The notes: generated by a model not told the origin, from the letters alone. A stretch of 64,000 nt of DNA from Polaribacter sp. BM10 (GCF_002005425.1 NZ_CP019704.1:2438001-2502000), one strand, 5' to 3'; positions 1 to 8,498 are shown, counted from the stretch's first letter. Numbers and translations are program-made.

Positions 1-635
1 AAGAAGTTTTCAATATTATTTCTAAATTGAGAAATAGAGCTTAGAGACGTAATCTCTTTAAGAGGAACTCCATTAACTTTAATCAATGGAAATTGTGAAT
101 TATTAATGTTACCTGACCTTATTTCTGCTTCTCTTATTTTTAATGATTTTAATTGTCTTATATAGTTACGGTTTTTTTCATACCCCGAATTACGTAAATT
201 AATGTATTTGGCCTTAACCCCAGACTTGTTTTTATTTACATTTCTAGTTTCTATTTGAGAGAAAAAAGTATTCTTCGCCTCATCAAAATCATCAAAAGTA
301 GTATTTAATTTTTTTTCTATTTCCTCTTTTATCAAGTTAAATTGTTTCTCTCTCCAATTGTAATATCTTCTTGATTTAGCAATTTCCATATTTACTAAAT
401 TATCAATAGCTGTATTATAACCATTTCCCCAGATAAATGAAAAATCACCAAACCCACTTTCTCCTCCATTTGATGAATTATAACCAGTACCAGCTTGTAT
501 ATCATCAAAGTCATCAAGCATTAGATACTCATTACCATTAAAATCTTCCGTAAACCCTATTTGACTATTAACAACATGGCTTGATAATAATAAAAATATA
601 ATTGTAATTTTTTTTATATAATTAAATGCACTCAT
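1..635 (-). CDS. secreted protein of unknown function (C-terminus cut by window edge)
   Basis: Open frame of 211 codons running off the left edge. The ATG at 635-633 is followed by a clear signal peptide (residues 1-21: lysines, an IIFLLLSS core, then VVNSQ). The mature part starts with an acidic stretch (about residues 24-45), a Gly/Ser-rich patch, and a basic helical segment rich in Lys, Arg and Glu (about 70-165). I do not recognise a family. The start lies 3 bases after the stop of the Sel1/T9SS gene at 639, so the two are probably co-transcribed and both exported. A T9SS tail, if present, would be outside the window. Confidence 0.7.
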   Translation of the reverse strand, partial: MSAFNYIKKITIIFLLLSSHVVNSQIGFTEDFNGNEYLMLDDFDDIQAGTGYNSSNGGESGFGDFSFIWGNGYNTAIDNLVNMEIAKSRRYYNWREKQFNLIKEEIEKKLNTTFDDFDEAKNTFFSQIETRNVNKNKSGVKAKYINLRNSGYEKNRNYIRQLKSLKIREAEIRSGNINNSQFPLIKVNGVPLKEITSLSSISQFRNNIENF

Positions 636-638
636 AGC

Positions 639-2066
639 TTATTTTTTTACAATTAATCTAGTTTTCTTTTTATTATTAACATAAACATTTACCAAATAAA
701 TACCTTTTTGTAAATTAGAACCATTAAAATAATACCTATGTTTCCCAGCCTTTTGATTTTTACCTCTTTCAATTACATCATTTTTTAAAGCATTTATATC
801 TGTTATTCTTACTTCAACAAAACTAGGTTCGTCTAATGTATATGAGATTATTAGATCAGTTTTAAAAGGATTTGGATATAATTTTATGAAATTTTCTTCT
901 TGCTCGGATAAAGCAGTTAAAATTTCATCAGAAAGCTCTTCCTTAACTTGTGGTTTATTTTTTTCCTTTTTTAAAACAAATTTTATAGGCCCCCCTGATT
1001 CTCTCCAAGAGCTTATATAACTTTCAATATTTCCTGTTAAAAAACTAAATTCCCCTAAATTCTTTAATTTAATACTTGAAGATAAAAATTGATAATTAAG
1101 TTTATTTGGAATTTTTTCACTGAAAGTATTGTGTGGTAAATCTAAATTGAAATCGTCAAAATAAATTTGACTATCAACTCTATTAACAATTTGTTCAAAT
1201 TTTTGCCCATTTATTTCTATAATTGATATAGTATTATAATTTATCGAATCATACTTTATATCTAAAGTAAAATCAATTTTCCTCACGATCTTTTTTCCAG
1301 ACCAGTCAAGTTTTAATAATTTTCCTGACCACTTACCGTTTAAATTTTCTTCTGTAATATCTATTAAATCGTTAAAAATCTCATTCTGAGAATCATGTTT
1401 TTCTGGTAATTTACCTGTTGAAGTTATATAATCAGTATTACTTTGGTCTAATGAAATTACTGTTTTATAGTTAGTCCCAAGTAATTCATTTGCCTTTTCA
1501 ATATTTTGATTTACACCATAACCATAATAATAACAAACCCCTAACCAATATTTAGCCATAGGATAGTTACTTTGTTTAAACCATTTAATAGCTTTATTGT
1601 AGTCTTGATTTATATTTCCAAAACCTTTTAAATATAAATACCCTAGACTATAACTTGCCTTATCATTTCCTAATTTAGCACTTTTTTTAAACCATTTTCT
1701 AGCCTTATTAAAATTAAGCCTACATCCGATACCATATTTATATAAAATCCCTAGATCTCCTGCTGCTATAGCATTATCTTCTTTTACAAGTTCTTTTAAA
1801 ATTTTAAAAGATTTTTTATTATTCTCTTCATTATTTTGCGAAGCATATATTCTGCTTAGTAAAATTTTAGCTGTTGTATCTCCATTTTTTATACAAGGTT
1901 TTAAATATTCAATACTTTTTAATGTATCTTTTTTAAAAATTTCATCACCCTTTAAATAAAAAATTGCTTCCCTAATATTAAAATCACAATCGATTTTATT
2001 TTCTTGAGCCTTTACATTTAGAGAGGCCATAAAGGTTAAAATAATTAAAATTCTAATTCTTTTCAT
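639..2066 (-). CDS. secreted Sel1-repeat protein with T9SS C-terminal sorting domain
   Basis: 475 residues from the ATG at 2066; a longer frame begins with TTG nine codons upstream, but the ATG directly precedes a signal peptide (MKRIRILIILTF, ending near VKAQ). Residues about 85-205 hold Sel1-type TPR-like repeats (motifs such as KARKWFKKSAKLG and KAIKWFKQS). A middle region (about 230-370) is predicted beta-rich without a family I recognise. The last 75 residues are a type A T9SS sorting domain: LYPNPF start, an intermediate GKHRYYFNGSNLQKGIYLV, and a basic end (KKKTRLIVKK). Inferred fate: secretion across the outer membrane and surface attachment. Ligand unknown; Sel1 repeats usually bind proteins. 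Confidence 0.85.
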   Translation of the reverse strand: MKRIRILIILTFMASLNVKAQENKIDCDFNIREAIFYLKGDEIFKKDTLKSIEYLKPCIKNGDTTAKILLSRIYASQNNEENNKKSFKILKELVKEDNAIAAGDLGILYKYGIGCRLNFNKARKWFKKSAKLGNDKASYSLGYLYLKGFGNINQDYNKAIKWFKQSNYPMAKYWLGVCYYYGYGVNQNIEKANELLGTNYKTVISLDQSNTDYITSTGKLPEKHDSQNEIFNDLIDITEENLNGKWSGKLLKLDWSGKKIVRKIDFTLDIKYDSINYNTISIIEINGQKFEQIVNRVDSQIYFDDFNLDLPHNTFSEKIPNKLNYQFLSSSIKLKNLGEFSFLTGNIESYISSWRESGGPIKFVLKKEKNKPQVKEELSDEILTALSEQEENFIKLYPNPFKTDLIISYTLDEPSFVEVRITDINALKNDVIERGKNQKAGKHRYYFNGSNLQKGIYLVNVYVNNKKKTRLIVKK

Positions 2067-2474
2067 AGTTGTTAAGTTTAAATTAATTTTCAATTTTTTT
2101 GGGTAATTTAAATGATAGATAAGAGGTACCTATAATACATAACATTTAATACTTAAAAACAATATTTAAGTATTATCAATAAAATAGTAAGTGAAGTATA
2201 ATCTCTTTTTCTTTTTATTACAGTTAATACAGTAATTTTTTTAACAAACATAATAGATAAAAACGTACTTGTCAATCCCTGAAAATGGTATAAATTTCTT
2301 ATCCCTGAATTCAGGGATAATAAAACATAAAATATTGATTTAAAGCTATCTATATTTTAAAAGTAAATAAATTTTTATTTTAGTTTAAATTTAAAAAAAC
2401 TTAAAAAAAATAAATTTTAACTAAATTAATTTACTTTTATGCCCAATAAATAAAACAAATCCTATTAAAAAATA
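2067..2474. other. gene-free stretch between divergent genes
   Basis: About 400 AT-rich bases between the divergent Sel1/T9SS gene and the SpoU methyltransferase. The only structure I see is the palindrome and half-site listed separately at 2275-2320. No RNA gene or open frame with support. Confidence 0.6.
2275..2320. promoter_or_regulatory. 22-bp perfect palindrome plus extra half-site; candidate operator
   Basis: Positions 2299-2320 form a perfect inverted repeat with half-site TTATCCCTGAA and no spacer. The core ATCCCTGAA also occurs as a direct copy at 2275-2283, 26 bases upstream in the same orientation. A dyad plus a phased half-site in a divergent intergenic region is typical of a dimeric repressor or activator site. 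There is no T-tract, so it is not a normal terminator. Which neighbour it controls is not known. Confidence 0.5.
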
Positions 2475-2933
2475 ATGGTAAACAATTTAGAACAAGGTTT
2501 TTTCGGTATTGGAATCCAGAATGGAAAAACACCAGAAAACTTAGGTGTTCTTTGGCGTTCTGCACAAAATATGGGCGCAAGTTTTATTTTTACAATTGGC
2601 AATAGATATGCAAAACAAGCTTGCGATACACATAAAGCTGTGGGTGCCATGCCTTATTTTCATTATGAAACTTTTGATGATTTTTTTAAAAACCTACCAA
2701 AAGGTGCAATGTTAGTTGGTGTCGAATTAGATGAAAAAGCAGTACAATTAGAAACCTTTAAACACCCTAAACGTTGTGTCTATTTATTGGGCGCAGAAGA
2801 TCATGGAATGTCTAAAATTGCGATAGAGAAATCGCATCATTTGGTAAAATTTAAATCGGAATTGAGTTTAAATGTTTCTGTTGCCGGAAGTATTATTATG
2901 TACGATAGACAAGCAAAATTAAACTTCAAATAA
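2475..2933 (+). CDS. SpoU/TrmH-family RNA 2'-O-ribose methyltransferase
   Basis: 152 residues, the minimal SPOUT catalytic domain without an N-terminal RNA-binding extension. The three SpoU motifs are visible: motif 1 with Asn/Arg (ENLGVLWRSA, residues 24-33), motif 2 (YLLGAEDHGM, about 104-113) and motif 3 (LSLNVSVAGSIIMYDR, about 130-145), which form the knotted S-adenosylmethionine site. Family members methylate tRNA or rRNA riboses; TrmL is the closest in size, but the substrate cannot be set from sequence. The initiator ATG is preceded by an AT-rich leader. Confidence 0.85.
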   Translation: MVNNLEQGFFGIGIQNGKTPENLGVLWRSAQNMGASFIFTIGNRYAKQACDTHKAVGAMPYFHYETFDDFFKNLPKGAMLVGVELDEKAVQLETFKHPKRCVYLLGAEDHGMSKIAIEKSHHLVKFKSELSLNVSVAGSIIMYDRQAKLNFK

Positions 2934-2936
2934 TCT

Positions 2937-3143
2937 TTAAGCAGATTTTACCTTATTTTTAGTAGCGTAGTAATTAATTATACATGCAATTGCGCCTAAA
3001 AACGGAACAAACAAAATAATTGCACCCCAAATTAAAAAACGTAAATTACTTTCACTTTTTGCAGCAAGTACAAGTGCTGTAATAACCAAAATTAATAAAA
3101 GACCAACAATAACTGTTACACCAAAAGAAGTAATAAAAAGCAT
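2937..3143 (-). CDS. small PLDc_N-like membrane protein
   Basis: 68 residues with two hydrophobic helices (about 6-28 and 36-57). The second has the pattern LIWGAIILFVPFLGAIACII typical of the phospholipase D nuclease N-terminal (PLDc_N) membrane hairpin, here as a free-standing protein. No catalytic domain follows. Function unknown. Convergent with the SpoU gene, with 3 bases between the stops. Confidence 0.6.
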   Translation of the reverse strand: MLFITSFGVTVIVGLLLILVITALVLAAKSESNLRFLIWGAIILFVPFLGAIACIINYYATKNKVKSA

Positions 3144-3246
3144 CTTTTTTTTAGTAAAAATACAGAATTATGTGGTTATTTGATATAGAAAACCAGAAAA
3201 TTGCGTTAAACAATTATAGTTTATTCTTTTTATAAAAATAACTGAT

Positions 3247-3254
3247 TATCTTTG
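3247..3254 (+). promoter_or_regulatory. Bacteroidota -7 element before tatA
   Basis: TATCTTTG matches the Bacteroidota sigma-70 -7 consensus TAnnTTTG. It ends 4 bases before the tatA start codon, so the transcript would have almost no leader. No convincing -33 TTG at the usual distance. Confidence 0.4.
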
Positions 3255-3258
3255 TACT

Positions 3259-3540
3259 ATGAATACAGTATTCTTATTTATTAGTGGTCCAGAAATTATG
3301 GTGATTATGTTAATCGTTGTAATGGTTTTTGGTGCAGATAAAATACCCGAAATTGCTAGAGGTTTGGGTAAAGGTATTAGGCAAGTAAAAGATGCCACCA
3401 ATGATATTAAAAGAGAAATTAAAGACAGTTCAGAAAAAACTGGTTTAGATACAAATATCGCTAAAGACATTAATAAAGAAATTAATGCTGTTAAAGATGA
3501 TATAGACGATTTTACAGGCCCTATTAAAAGGCAATTTTAA
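3259..3540 (+). CDS. tatA: twin-arginine translocase subunit TatA/TatB family
   Basis: 93 residues. One N-terminal transmembrane helix (about 3-24), the conserved FG hinge (VFGADKIPEIARGLGKG, 24-40) and an amphipathic helix, then a charged tail. TatA oligomers form the pore that moves folded proteins across the cytoplasmic membrane. A second, shorter TatA lies at 20946-21140 and no tatC is in the window. The longer tail could suggest a TatB-like role, but TatA and TatB are hard to separate in this phylum. Confidence 0.85.
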   Translation: MNTVFLFISGPEIMVIMLIVVMVFGADKIPEIARGLGKGIRQVKDATNDIKREIKDSSEKTGLDTNIAKDINKEINAVKDDIDDFTGPIKRQF

Positions 3541-3543
3541 CGT

Positions 3544-4185
3544 TTATTTTACTCTACTTATTGTTAAACCATCTCGTATTGGCAACAATACAGTTTCTAT
3601 TCTTTCATCTTCATTTAACAACCTATTATATTCTAAAAGCACTTTAGTATCTTTATCTTTCGGGTCTAATTCTTCGACAACTTTACCACTCCAAAGTACA
3701 TTATCAGATAAAATTATTCCGCCAGAATTCATTTTATCAATAATTAAATGAAAGTAATTTATGTAGTTAGATTTGTCTGCATCTATAAACACCAAATCGA
3801 ACTTTTTATCTAAAGTTGGTATAATTTCTATTGCGTTACCAACATGTTGCGTAATTTTATTTCGAAATCCAGATTTTTCGAAATATTTATTTTGAAGTGT
3901 TTCTAATTCTTCATTTTTGTCTAAAGTGATTATCTCACCGTCTTTATGTAAACCTTCTGCCAAACACAAAGCAGAATAACCTGTGTAAGTTCCAATTTCT
4001 AAGATAGATTTTGGCTGAATCAATTTTGTAATCATCGATAATATTCTACCTTGAAAAGCACCACTTAACATTCTAGGGTTTAAAACTTTTTGCCAAGTTT
4101 CTTTAGTAAGTTCTTGTAAAATTTTAGGTTCTATTTGCGAATGTGCAACAACGTAATTGTCTAATTTTTCTGGTAAAAAGTGCAT
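3544..4185 (-). CDS. class I SAM-dependent O-methyltransferase (COG4122 type)
   Basis: 213 residues from the ATG at 4185 (MHFLPEKLDNY); the frame extends eight codons further to a TTG, rejected because the ATG start is the family norm. Motif I is ILEIGTYTGYSALCLAEGL, followed by an acidic residue binding the SAM ribose (TLDKNEE) and the metal-linked FVDADKSNY segment (FIDADKSNYINYF). These fit the caffeoyl-CoA/catechol O-methyltransferase-like family. Substrate unknown. Convergent with tatA. Confidence 0.88.
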   Translation of the reverse strand: MHFLPEKLDNYVVAHSQIEPKILQELTKETWQKVLNPRMLSGAFQGRILSMITKLIQPKSILEIGTYTGYSALCLAEGLHKDGEIITLDKNEELETLQNKYFEKSGFRNKITQHVGNAIEIIPTLDKKFDLVFIDADKSNYINYFHLIIDKMNSGGIILSDNVLWSGKVVEELDPKDKDTKVLLEYNRLLNEDERIETVLLPIRDGLTISRVK

Positions 4186-4215
4186 TTTATAACGATTAAG
4201 AGAATTCAAAAATAC

Positions 4216-4253
4216 AAAAAAACGGAACTTATAAATTATAAGTTCCGTTTTTT
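4216..4253 (-). terminator. rho-independent terminator
   Basis: Long near-perfect hairpin, stem AACGGAACTTATAA with its complement, flanked by A-run and T-run. Placed just after the anti-sigma-like gene stop (4270, minus strand), so it ends the sigma/anti-sigma transcript before the O-methyltransferase gene. Confidence 0.75.
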
Positions 4254-4269
4254 AATATTGTTATTTGTT

Positions 4270-4533
4270 TTATTGTTTGCTTTCTTCTAAAGCATTTTTT
4301 AAAGCGTCTTTTTCTTCGGATGATAAGCAATGTTTTATACTCTTACAATTTTTAGAATAGCCTTTGTAAAGTTTACTTAAAGCCATGTTTTGTTTGGTAT
4401 ATTTTGCACAAATTCTACATTTAATAAAGTGAATATTTAACTTTATTAGCTCTTTAATAGAAGCTTCGCCATATTGGTTTTTATCACAAATAGCTGTGGC
4501 TTCGTCGCAGGTAATTTTTAAACTCTTAAACAT
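4270..4533 (-). CDS. small zinc-finger-type putative anti-sigma factor
   Basis: 87 residues. Contains the ZAS-like pattern His-x3-Cys-x2-Cys (HFIKCRIC) after an upstream Cys pair (CDEATAICDK), as in cytoplasmic zinc anti-sigma factors. No membrane helix. It follows the ECF sigma gene by 3 bases, an arrangement typical of sigma/anti-sigma pairs. I infer it binds and holds that sigma factor, perhaps with redox or metal sensing by the cysteines. The protein itself is too short for a firm family call. Confidence 0.6.
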   Translation of the reverse strand: MFKSLKITCDEATAICDKNQYGEASIKELIKLNIHFIKCRICAKYTKQNMALSKLYKGYSKNCKSIKHCLSSEEKDALKNALEESKQ

Positions 4534-4536
4534 TTC

Positions 4537-5103
4537 TTAATTATTAAACCAGTTATCTTCCATACATTTTCTAAGCTGAGTTCTAGCTCTGTGTATAATA
4601 ACCCATAAGTTTGACGCTGTAATATCTAACTCCTTACAAATTTCTTCCGTTTCAAATTCTTGCACAGTTTTCATTCTAAAAACCATTGCATATTTTTCTG
4701 GCAAATTATCTATACAAGCTTCTAACTGGTCTTTTAATTCTTCATTTTCTATAGAAGTTTCAGAAGTATTATCCCATTTTTGTGGTACTCTTTCTTCTAA
4801 CCAATCTCCTTCATTTTCGCCATCATTATAAAAATTCATTCGAACTTCTGCCTGTCCTTTTTTAGAATTTATTTTTCTATAATGATCTATAATTTTTCTT
4901 TTTAAAATAGAAACCAACCAAGTTCTTTCAGAAGCTTTTCCTTTAAAATTCTTTGCAGATTTTAATCCTGCAAAAAAAGTTTCTTGCACAAGATCTTTGG
5001 CCAAATCACTGTTGTTAACACGAGAAATAGCGTAATTATACAAATAATCGGCATAATTATCTATCCATTTATTTGTATTTATTGTGTGTGTTTTTTCTGC
5101 CAT
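4537..5103 (-). CDS. ECF-type RNA polymerase sigma-70 factor
   Basis: 188 residues with sigma region 2 (about 10-80: DYLYNYAISRVNNSDLAKDLVQETFFAGL, then RTWLVSILKRKIIDHYR) and region 4 (about 125-180: ENLPEKYAMVFRMK replaced here by DNLPEKYAMVFRMK, ending with the helix-turn-helix DITASNLWVIIHRARTQLR). No region 1.1 or 3. Paired with the cysteine-rich protein downstream. A TATCTTTG element precedes it at 5120-5127, so basal expression probably depends on the housekeeping sigma factor. Confidence 0.9.
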   Translation of the reverse strand: MAEKTHTINTNKWIDNYADYLYNYAISRVNNSDLAKDLVQETFFAGLKSAKNFKGKASERTWLVSILKRKIIDHYRKINSKKGQAEVRMNFYNDGENEGDWLEERVPQKWDNTSETSIENEELKDQLEACIDNLPEKYAMVFRMKTVQEFETEEICKELDITASNLWVIIHRARTQLRKCMEDNWFNN

Positions 5104-5119
5104 TGATAATTTAAAGCCT

Positions 5120-5127
5120 CAAAGATA
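5120..5127 (-). promoter_or_regulatory. -7 element before ECF sigma gene
   Basis: TATCTTTG on the minus strand, 16 bases before the sigma gene start; matches TAnnTTTG. No clear -33 element. Confidence 0.4.
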
Positions 5128-5130
5128 ACG

Positions 5131-5610
5131 TTAATTTTTTTCTTTTAAATAGTTACAATCTTCTCTTCGTCTCATATCAACTAAATAGATAATTTTCCAG
5201 GTTCCGTTATCATTAAATAACTGAAAAGAGTTTGCACCACAATGACTAAACTTCTCATTAAAATAAAACTCATAAGGTGTCCAAACAGAAGCTAAATTTC
5301 CATCAATCTTAATTGTGTAAGACAGTAATTTTTCTAAATAAACATGCTCCGGATTTTTAGTAGCAATACTTGTTAATAATTGATTTCTAGTTTCTGTTTT
5401 TAGAATATGTAAACCTTTTTTATTTGTGCTTGTGGTTTGTATTTTAATATTTTTATGAAAAGTCTTTTTCATAATTGTACTATCACCTTTGTGTAATCCT
5501 TCAAAAAAAGTATGAATAACATTTTTAATTGCTATTTCTTCTGATTTATTTTGGGCAAATAACACATTAGATCCTAAAACTAAAATAATAAAAACGAACT
5601 TTTGTAACAT
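5131..5610 (-). CDS. exported NTF2/lumazine-binding-like protein
   Basis: 159 residues. Signal peptide at 1-19 (ends VLFAQ). The rest fits the SnoaL/NTF2 cone fold seen in putative lumazine-binding proteins: an amphipathic start (AIKNVIHTFFEGLHKGDSTIMKKTFH), central strands, and a C-terminal GANSFQLFNDNGTWKIIYLVDMRRR signature. Often annotated as 'nuclear transport factor 2 family'. Role unknown; probably periplasmic. It lies just upstream of the sigma gene with a 27-base gap that holds that gene's own promoter element. Confidence 0.7.
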   Translation of the reverse strand: MLQKFVFIILVLGSNVLFAQNKSEEIAIKNVIHTFFEGLHKGDSTIMKKTFHKNIKIQTTSTNKKGLHILKTETRNQLLTSIATKNPEHVYLEKLLSYTIKIDGNLASVWTPYEFYFNEKFSHCGANSFQLFNDNGTWKIIYLVDMRRREDCNYLKEKN

Positions 5611-5737
5611 ACTGTTTTGATTTTTAAAAACATAAAACTACTAATTTTAAAATAATAATTTTTTATCAGTAGAATTTTAAATACCAAAATATCTATTGAT
5701 ATTCCTTACTTTTACAACCTAATAAAATGATAAAAAT

Positions 5738-6556
5738 ATGTCTGTAGCTAAGAAGCAATATAAACGTGTTACCGTAAAATCTTTAGTAGAAATGAAAGCA
5801 AATGGAGAAAAAATATCCATGTTAACTGCTTACGATTTTACAATGGCAAAAATTTTAGATGGTTCTGGAATCGATGTTTTACTTGTAGGTGATTCTGCAT
5901 CTAACGTTATGGCGGGTCATGAAACAACATTGCCAATTACTTTAGATCAAATGATTTATCATGCAAGTTCTGTAGTTAGAGCAATAGAACGTTGTTTGGT
6001 TGTGGTAGATTTACCTTTTGGTAGTTATCAATCTGACCCAAAAGAAGCACTGCGTTCTGCTATTAGAATTATGAAAGAATCTGGCGGACATTCTATAAAA
6101 TTAGAAGGTGGTAAAGAGGTTAAAGAATCTATAAAAAGAATATTAAATGCTGGTATTCCGGTAATGGGGCACTTAGGTTTAACACCACAATCTATCTATA
6201 AATTTGGTACGTATACCGTAAGAGCAAAAGAAGAAGAAGAAGCAGAAAAGTTAATGGAAGATGCATTAATGTTAGAGAGAATTGGTTGTTTTGCATTGGT
6301 TCTAGAAAAAGTACCGGCTTCGTTAGCTAAAAAAGTAGCAGATGTATTAACAATTCCGGTAATTGGTATTGGTGCTGGTAACGGCGTAGACGGACAAGTT
6401 TTGGTTACGCACGATATGATTGGAATGACACATGAATTTAATCCTCGTTTTTTACGTAGATATTTAGATTTATACAAAGACATGACAGGCGCTTTCGAGA
6501 ATTATATTTCTGATGTTAAAAGCGGAGATTTCCCAAGCGAAAAAGAACAATACTAA
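5738..6556 (+). CDS. panB: 3-methyl-2-oxobutanoate hydroxymethyltransferase
   Basis: 272 residues, full family length. Transfers a hydroxymethyl group from methylenetetrahydrofolate to alpha-ketoisovalerate, the first step to pantoate and coenzyme A. Family signatures visible: [17 protein letters not shown] near the N-terminus, the metal site [19 protein letters not shown] (about 51-70), [25 protein letters not shown] (about 142-152) with the [11 protein letters not shown] loop, and [21 protein letters not shown] (about 208-228). Coenzyme A supply is also needed for the ACP of the polyketide cluster, though the genes are far apart. A terminator follows. Confidence 0.96.
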   Translation: MSVAKKQYKRVTVKSLVEMKANGEKISMLTAYDFTMAKILDGSGIDVLLVGDSASNVMAGHETTLPITLDQMIYHASSVVRAIERCLVVVDLPFGSYQSDPKEALRSAIRIMKESGGHSIKLEGGKEVKESIKRILNAGIPVMGHLGLTPQSIYKFGTYTVRAKEEEEAEKLMEDALMLERIGCFALVLEKVPASLAKKVADVLTIPVIGIGAGNGVDGQVLVTHDMIGMTHEFNPRFLRRYLDLYKDMTGAFENYISDVKSGDFPSEKEQY

Positions 6557-6584
6557 TAAAAATTAAAACTTATAATTTTATATT

Positions 6585-6630
6585 AAGGCAGAAATCTAGA
6601 GACATTTTTTAGATTTCTGCCTTTATTTTT
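6585..6630 (+). terminator. rho-independent terminator after panB
   Basis: Stem AAGGCAGAAATCTA paired with TAGATTTCTGCCTT, then a T-rich run. Confidence 0.85.
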
Positions 6631-6653
6631 TTCCAATAAATTAAAGTAAAAAC

Positions 6654-7592
6654 ATGAAAATTTTACATTTAGATTCCAACCACTCACTTTTAATAAATCA
6701 ATTAAATGCTTTAGGTTTTACTAATGATGAAGATTATACTTCTTCGAAAAAAACTGTCGAAGAAAAAATTCATTTGTATGATGGTTTTATCATTAGAAGT
6801 CGTTTTTCTATTGATAAAGCATTCTTAAATAAAGCCAAAAATTTAAAATTTATTGGTAGAGTTGGCGCTGGTTTAGAAAATATAGATTGCGAGTATGCCG
6901 AAAGCAAAGGAGTAACTCTAATTGCTGCACCAGAAGGCAATAGAAACGCTGTAGGCGAACATTCTTTAGCAATGCTACTTTCTTTGTTTAACAAGCTAAA
7001 TAAAGCCGATAAAGAGGTTAGAAATGGCAAATGGCTTCGAGAAGATAATAGAGGTATAGAATTAGACGGTAGAACAGTTGGTTTAATTGGTTATGGTAAC
7101 ATGGGAAAATCTTTTGCTAAAAAATTACGCGGTTTTGATGTAGAAGTACTTTGTTATGATTTAAAACCAAATGTTGGCGACAAAAACTGCAAGCAAGTTT
7201 CTTTAAAAGAATTGCAAGAAAAAGCAGATGTTTTAAGTTTACATACACCACAAACACCTTTAACTAAAAATATGATTAATGCAGCGTTTATCAATAATTT
7301 TAAAAAGAATTTTTGGCTGATAAATACCGCACGTGGAACATCTGTAGTTACTAAAGATTTGGTTGATGCTCTAAAATCTGGTAAAATTTTAGGCGTAGGT
7401 TTGGATGTTTTAGAATACGAAAAATCATCATTCGAAAACCTTTTTTCAGATAATAAAATGCCAGAAGCTTTCGAATATTTAATAAATTCTGATAAGGTTA
7501 TCTTATCACCTCATGTTGCCGGATGGACAATTGAAAGCAAAGAAAGATTAGCTCAAACTATTGTAAATAAAATTAAATCTAAATTTTGTTAA
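6654..7592 (+). CDS. D-isomer-specific 2-hydroxyacid dehydrogenase (phosphoglycerate dehydrogenase-like)
   Basis: 312 residues. NAD-binding Rossmann domain with VGLIGYGNMGKSFAKKL (about 142-158) inserted in the catalytic domain as in the family. Catalytic Arg is in LINTARGTSVV, Glu in the GLDVLEYEK segment, and His in LSPHVAGWTIES. Family members oxidise D-2-hydroxyacids or reduce 2-ketoacids; SerA, glyoxylate/hydroxypyruvate reductase and erythronate-4-phosphate dehydrogenase all look like this. There is no ACT domain. I cannot choose the substrate; not near other serine genes. Confidence 0.85.
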   Translation: MKILHLDSNHSLLINQLNALGFTNDEDYTSSKKTVEEKIHLYDGFIIRSRFSIDKAFLNKAKNLKFIGRVGAGLENIDCEYAESKGVTLIAAPEGNRNAVGEHSLAMLLSLFNKLNKADKEVRNGKWLREDNRGIELDGRTVGLIGYGNMGKSFAKKLRGFDVEVLCYDLKPNVGDKNCKQVSLKELQEKADVLSLHTPQTPLTKNMINAAFINNFKKNFWLINTARGTSVVTKDLVDALKSGKILGVGLDVLEYEKSSFENLFSDNKMPEAFEYLINSDKVILSPHVAGWTIESKERLAQTIVNKIKSKFC

Positions 7593-7616
7593 CTTGTTAG
7601 CACTAAATTTATACAA

Positions 7617-8075
7617 ATGCAATACAAGGCAAATTCACCAGAAGATTATATAAATCAAGTTCCGGAAGAGCGACAAGATACGCTTAAAAAACTGCGTAAA
7701 ATTATCAAAGAAAATTTACCAAAAGGATTTGAAGAAGGTATGCAATACAATTTTATTAGCTTTTATGTACCACATTCAATTTACCCAAACGGTTATCATT
7801 GCAATCCAAAAGAACCATTGCCTTTTATGAGTTTTGCATCACAAAAAAACTCTATAAATTTATATCATAGCGGTATTTATGCAGATGAAAAATTGAAGAA
7901 TTGGTTTGTAAATGAATATCCAAATCATTGCAAAAGAAAATTAGATATGGGTAAAAGTTGTATCCGATTCAAAAAAATAGAAGAAATTCCGTTTGAATTA
8001 ATTGCAGCATTGTGTAAAAAAATAACTGTAGAAGATTGGATTTCTTTGTATGAATCTTCAATTAAAAACAAATAA
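7617..8075 (+). CDS. DUF1801 protein
   Basis: 152 residues matching DUF1801/YdhG-like: start MQYKANSPEDYINQVPEERQDTLKKLRKII, then GFEEGMQYNFISFYVP and MSFASQKNSINLYHSG, and a Cys-rich LDMGKSCIRFKKIEEIP end. Structure of the family is a small alpha/beta fold; biochemical role not established. It begins 24 bases after the dehydrogenase and abuts the VOC gene with no gap, suggesting one transcript. Confidence 0.75.
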   Translation: MQYKANSPEDYINQVPEERQDTLKKLRKIIKENLPKGFEEGMQYNFISFYVPHSIYPNGYHCNPKEPLPFMSFASQKNSINLYHSGIYADEKLKNWFVNEYPNHCKRKLDMGKSCIRFKKIEEIPFELIAALCKKITVEDWISLYESSIKNK

Positions 8076-8465
8076 ATGAAAAAAGGAAAAGTAATAGGAA
8101 TTGGTGGTGTATTTTTTAAATCTGACAATCCAAAAAATGCAAAAGATTGGTATCAAAAACATTTAGGTTTTAATACAGACGATTGGGGTGCTACTTTTTG
8201 GTGGAAAAATAAAGATGGTAAAGACGCTACCACACAATGGAGTCCTTTTAGCAGCGATACAAATTATTTTGAACCTTCTAAAAAAGACTTTATGTTTAAT
8301 TATAGAGTAGAAAATTTAGTTGAATTATTAGCGCAACTAAAAGAAGAAGGTGTAACTGTTGTTGGTGAAATTCAGGAATTTGAATATGGTAAATTTGGAT
8401 GGATTTTAGACAACGAAAATAATAAAATAGAACTTTGGGAGCCGGTAGATGAAGCTTTTAAATAA
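8076..8465 (+). CDS. glyoxalase/bleomycin-resistance (VOC) family protein
   Basis: 129 residues, a single VOC unit with paired beta-alpha-beta-beta-beta modules: GIGGVFFKSDNPKNAKDWYQKHLGF at the N-terminus and GKFGWILDNENNKIELWEP at the C-terminus, with the usual metal-ligand Glu in IELWEP. VOC proteins act as lyases, dioxygenases or antibiotic-binding proteins; specificity is unknown here. Its ATG directly follows the DUF1801 stop codon. Confidence 0.85.
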   Translation: MKKGKVIGIGGVFFKSDNPKNAKDWYQKHLGFNTDDWGATFWWKNKDGKDATTQWSPFSSDTNYFEPSKKDFMFNYRVENLVELLAQLKEEGVTVVGEIQEFEYGKFGWILDNENNKIELWEPVDEAFK

Positions 8466-8498
8466 ATAAAACACTGATAATCAAATAATTAATAAAAA

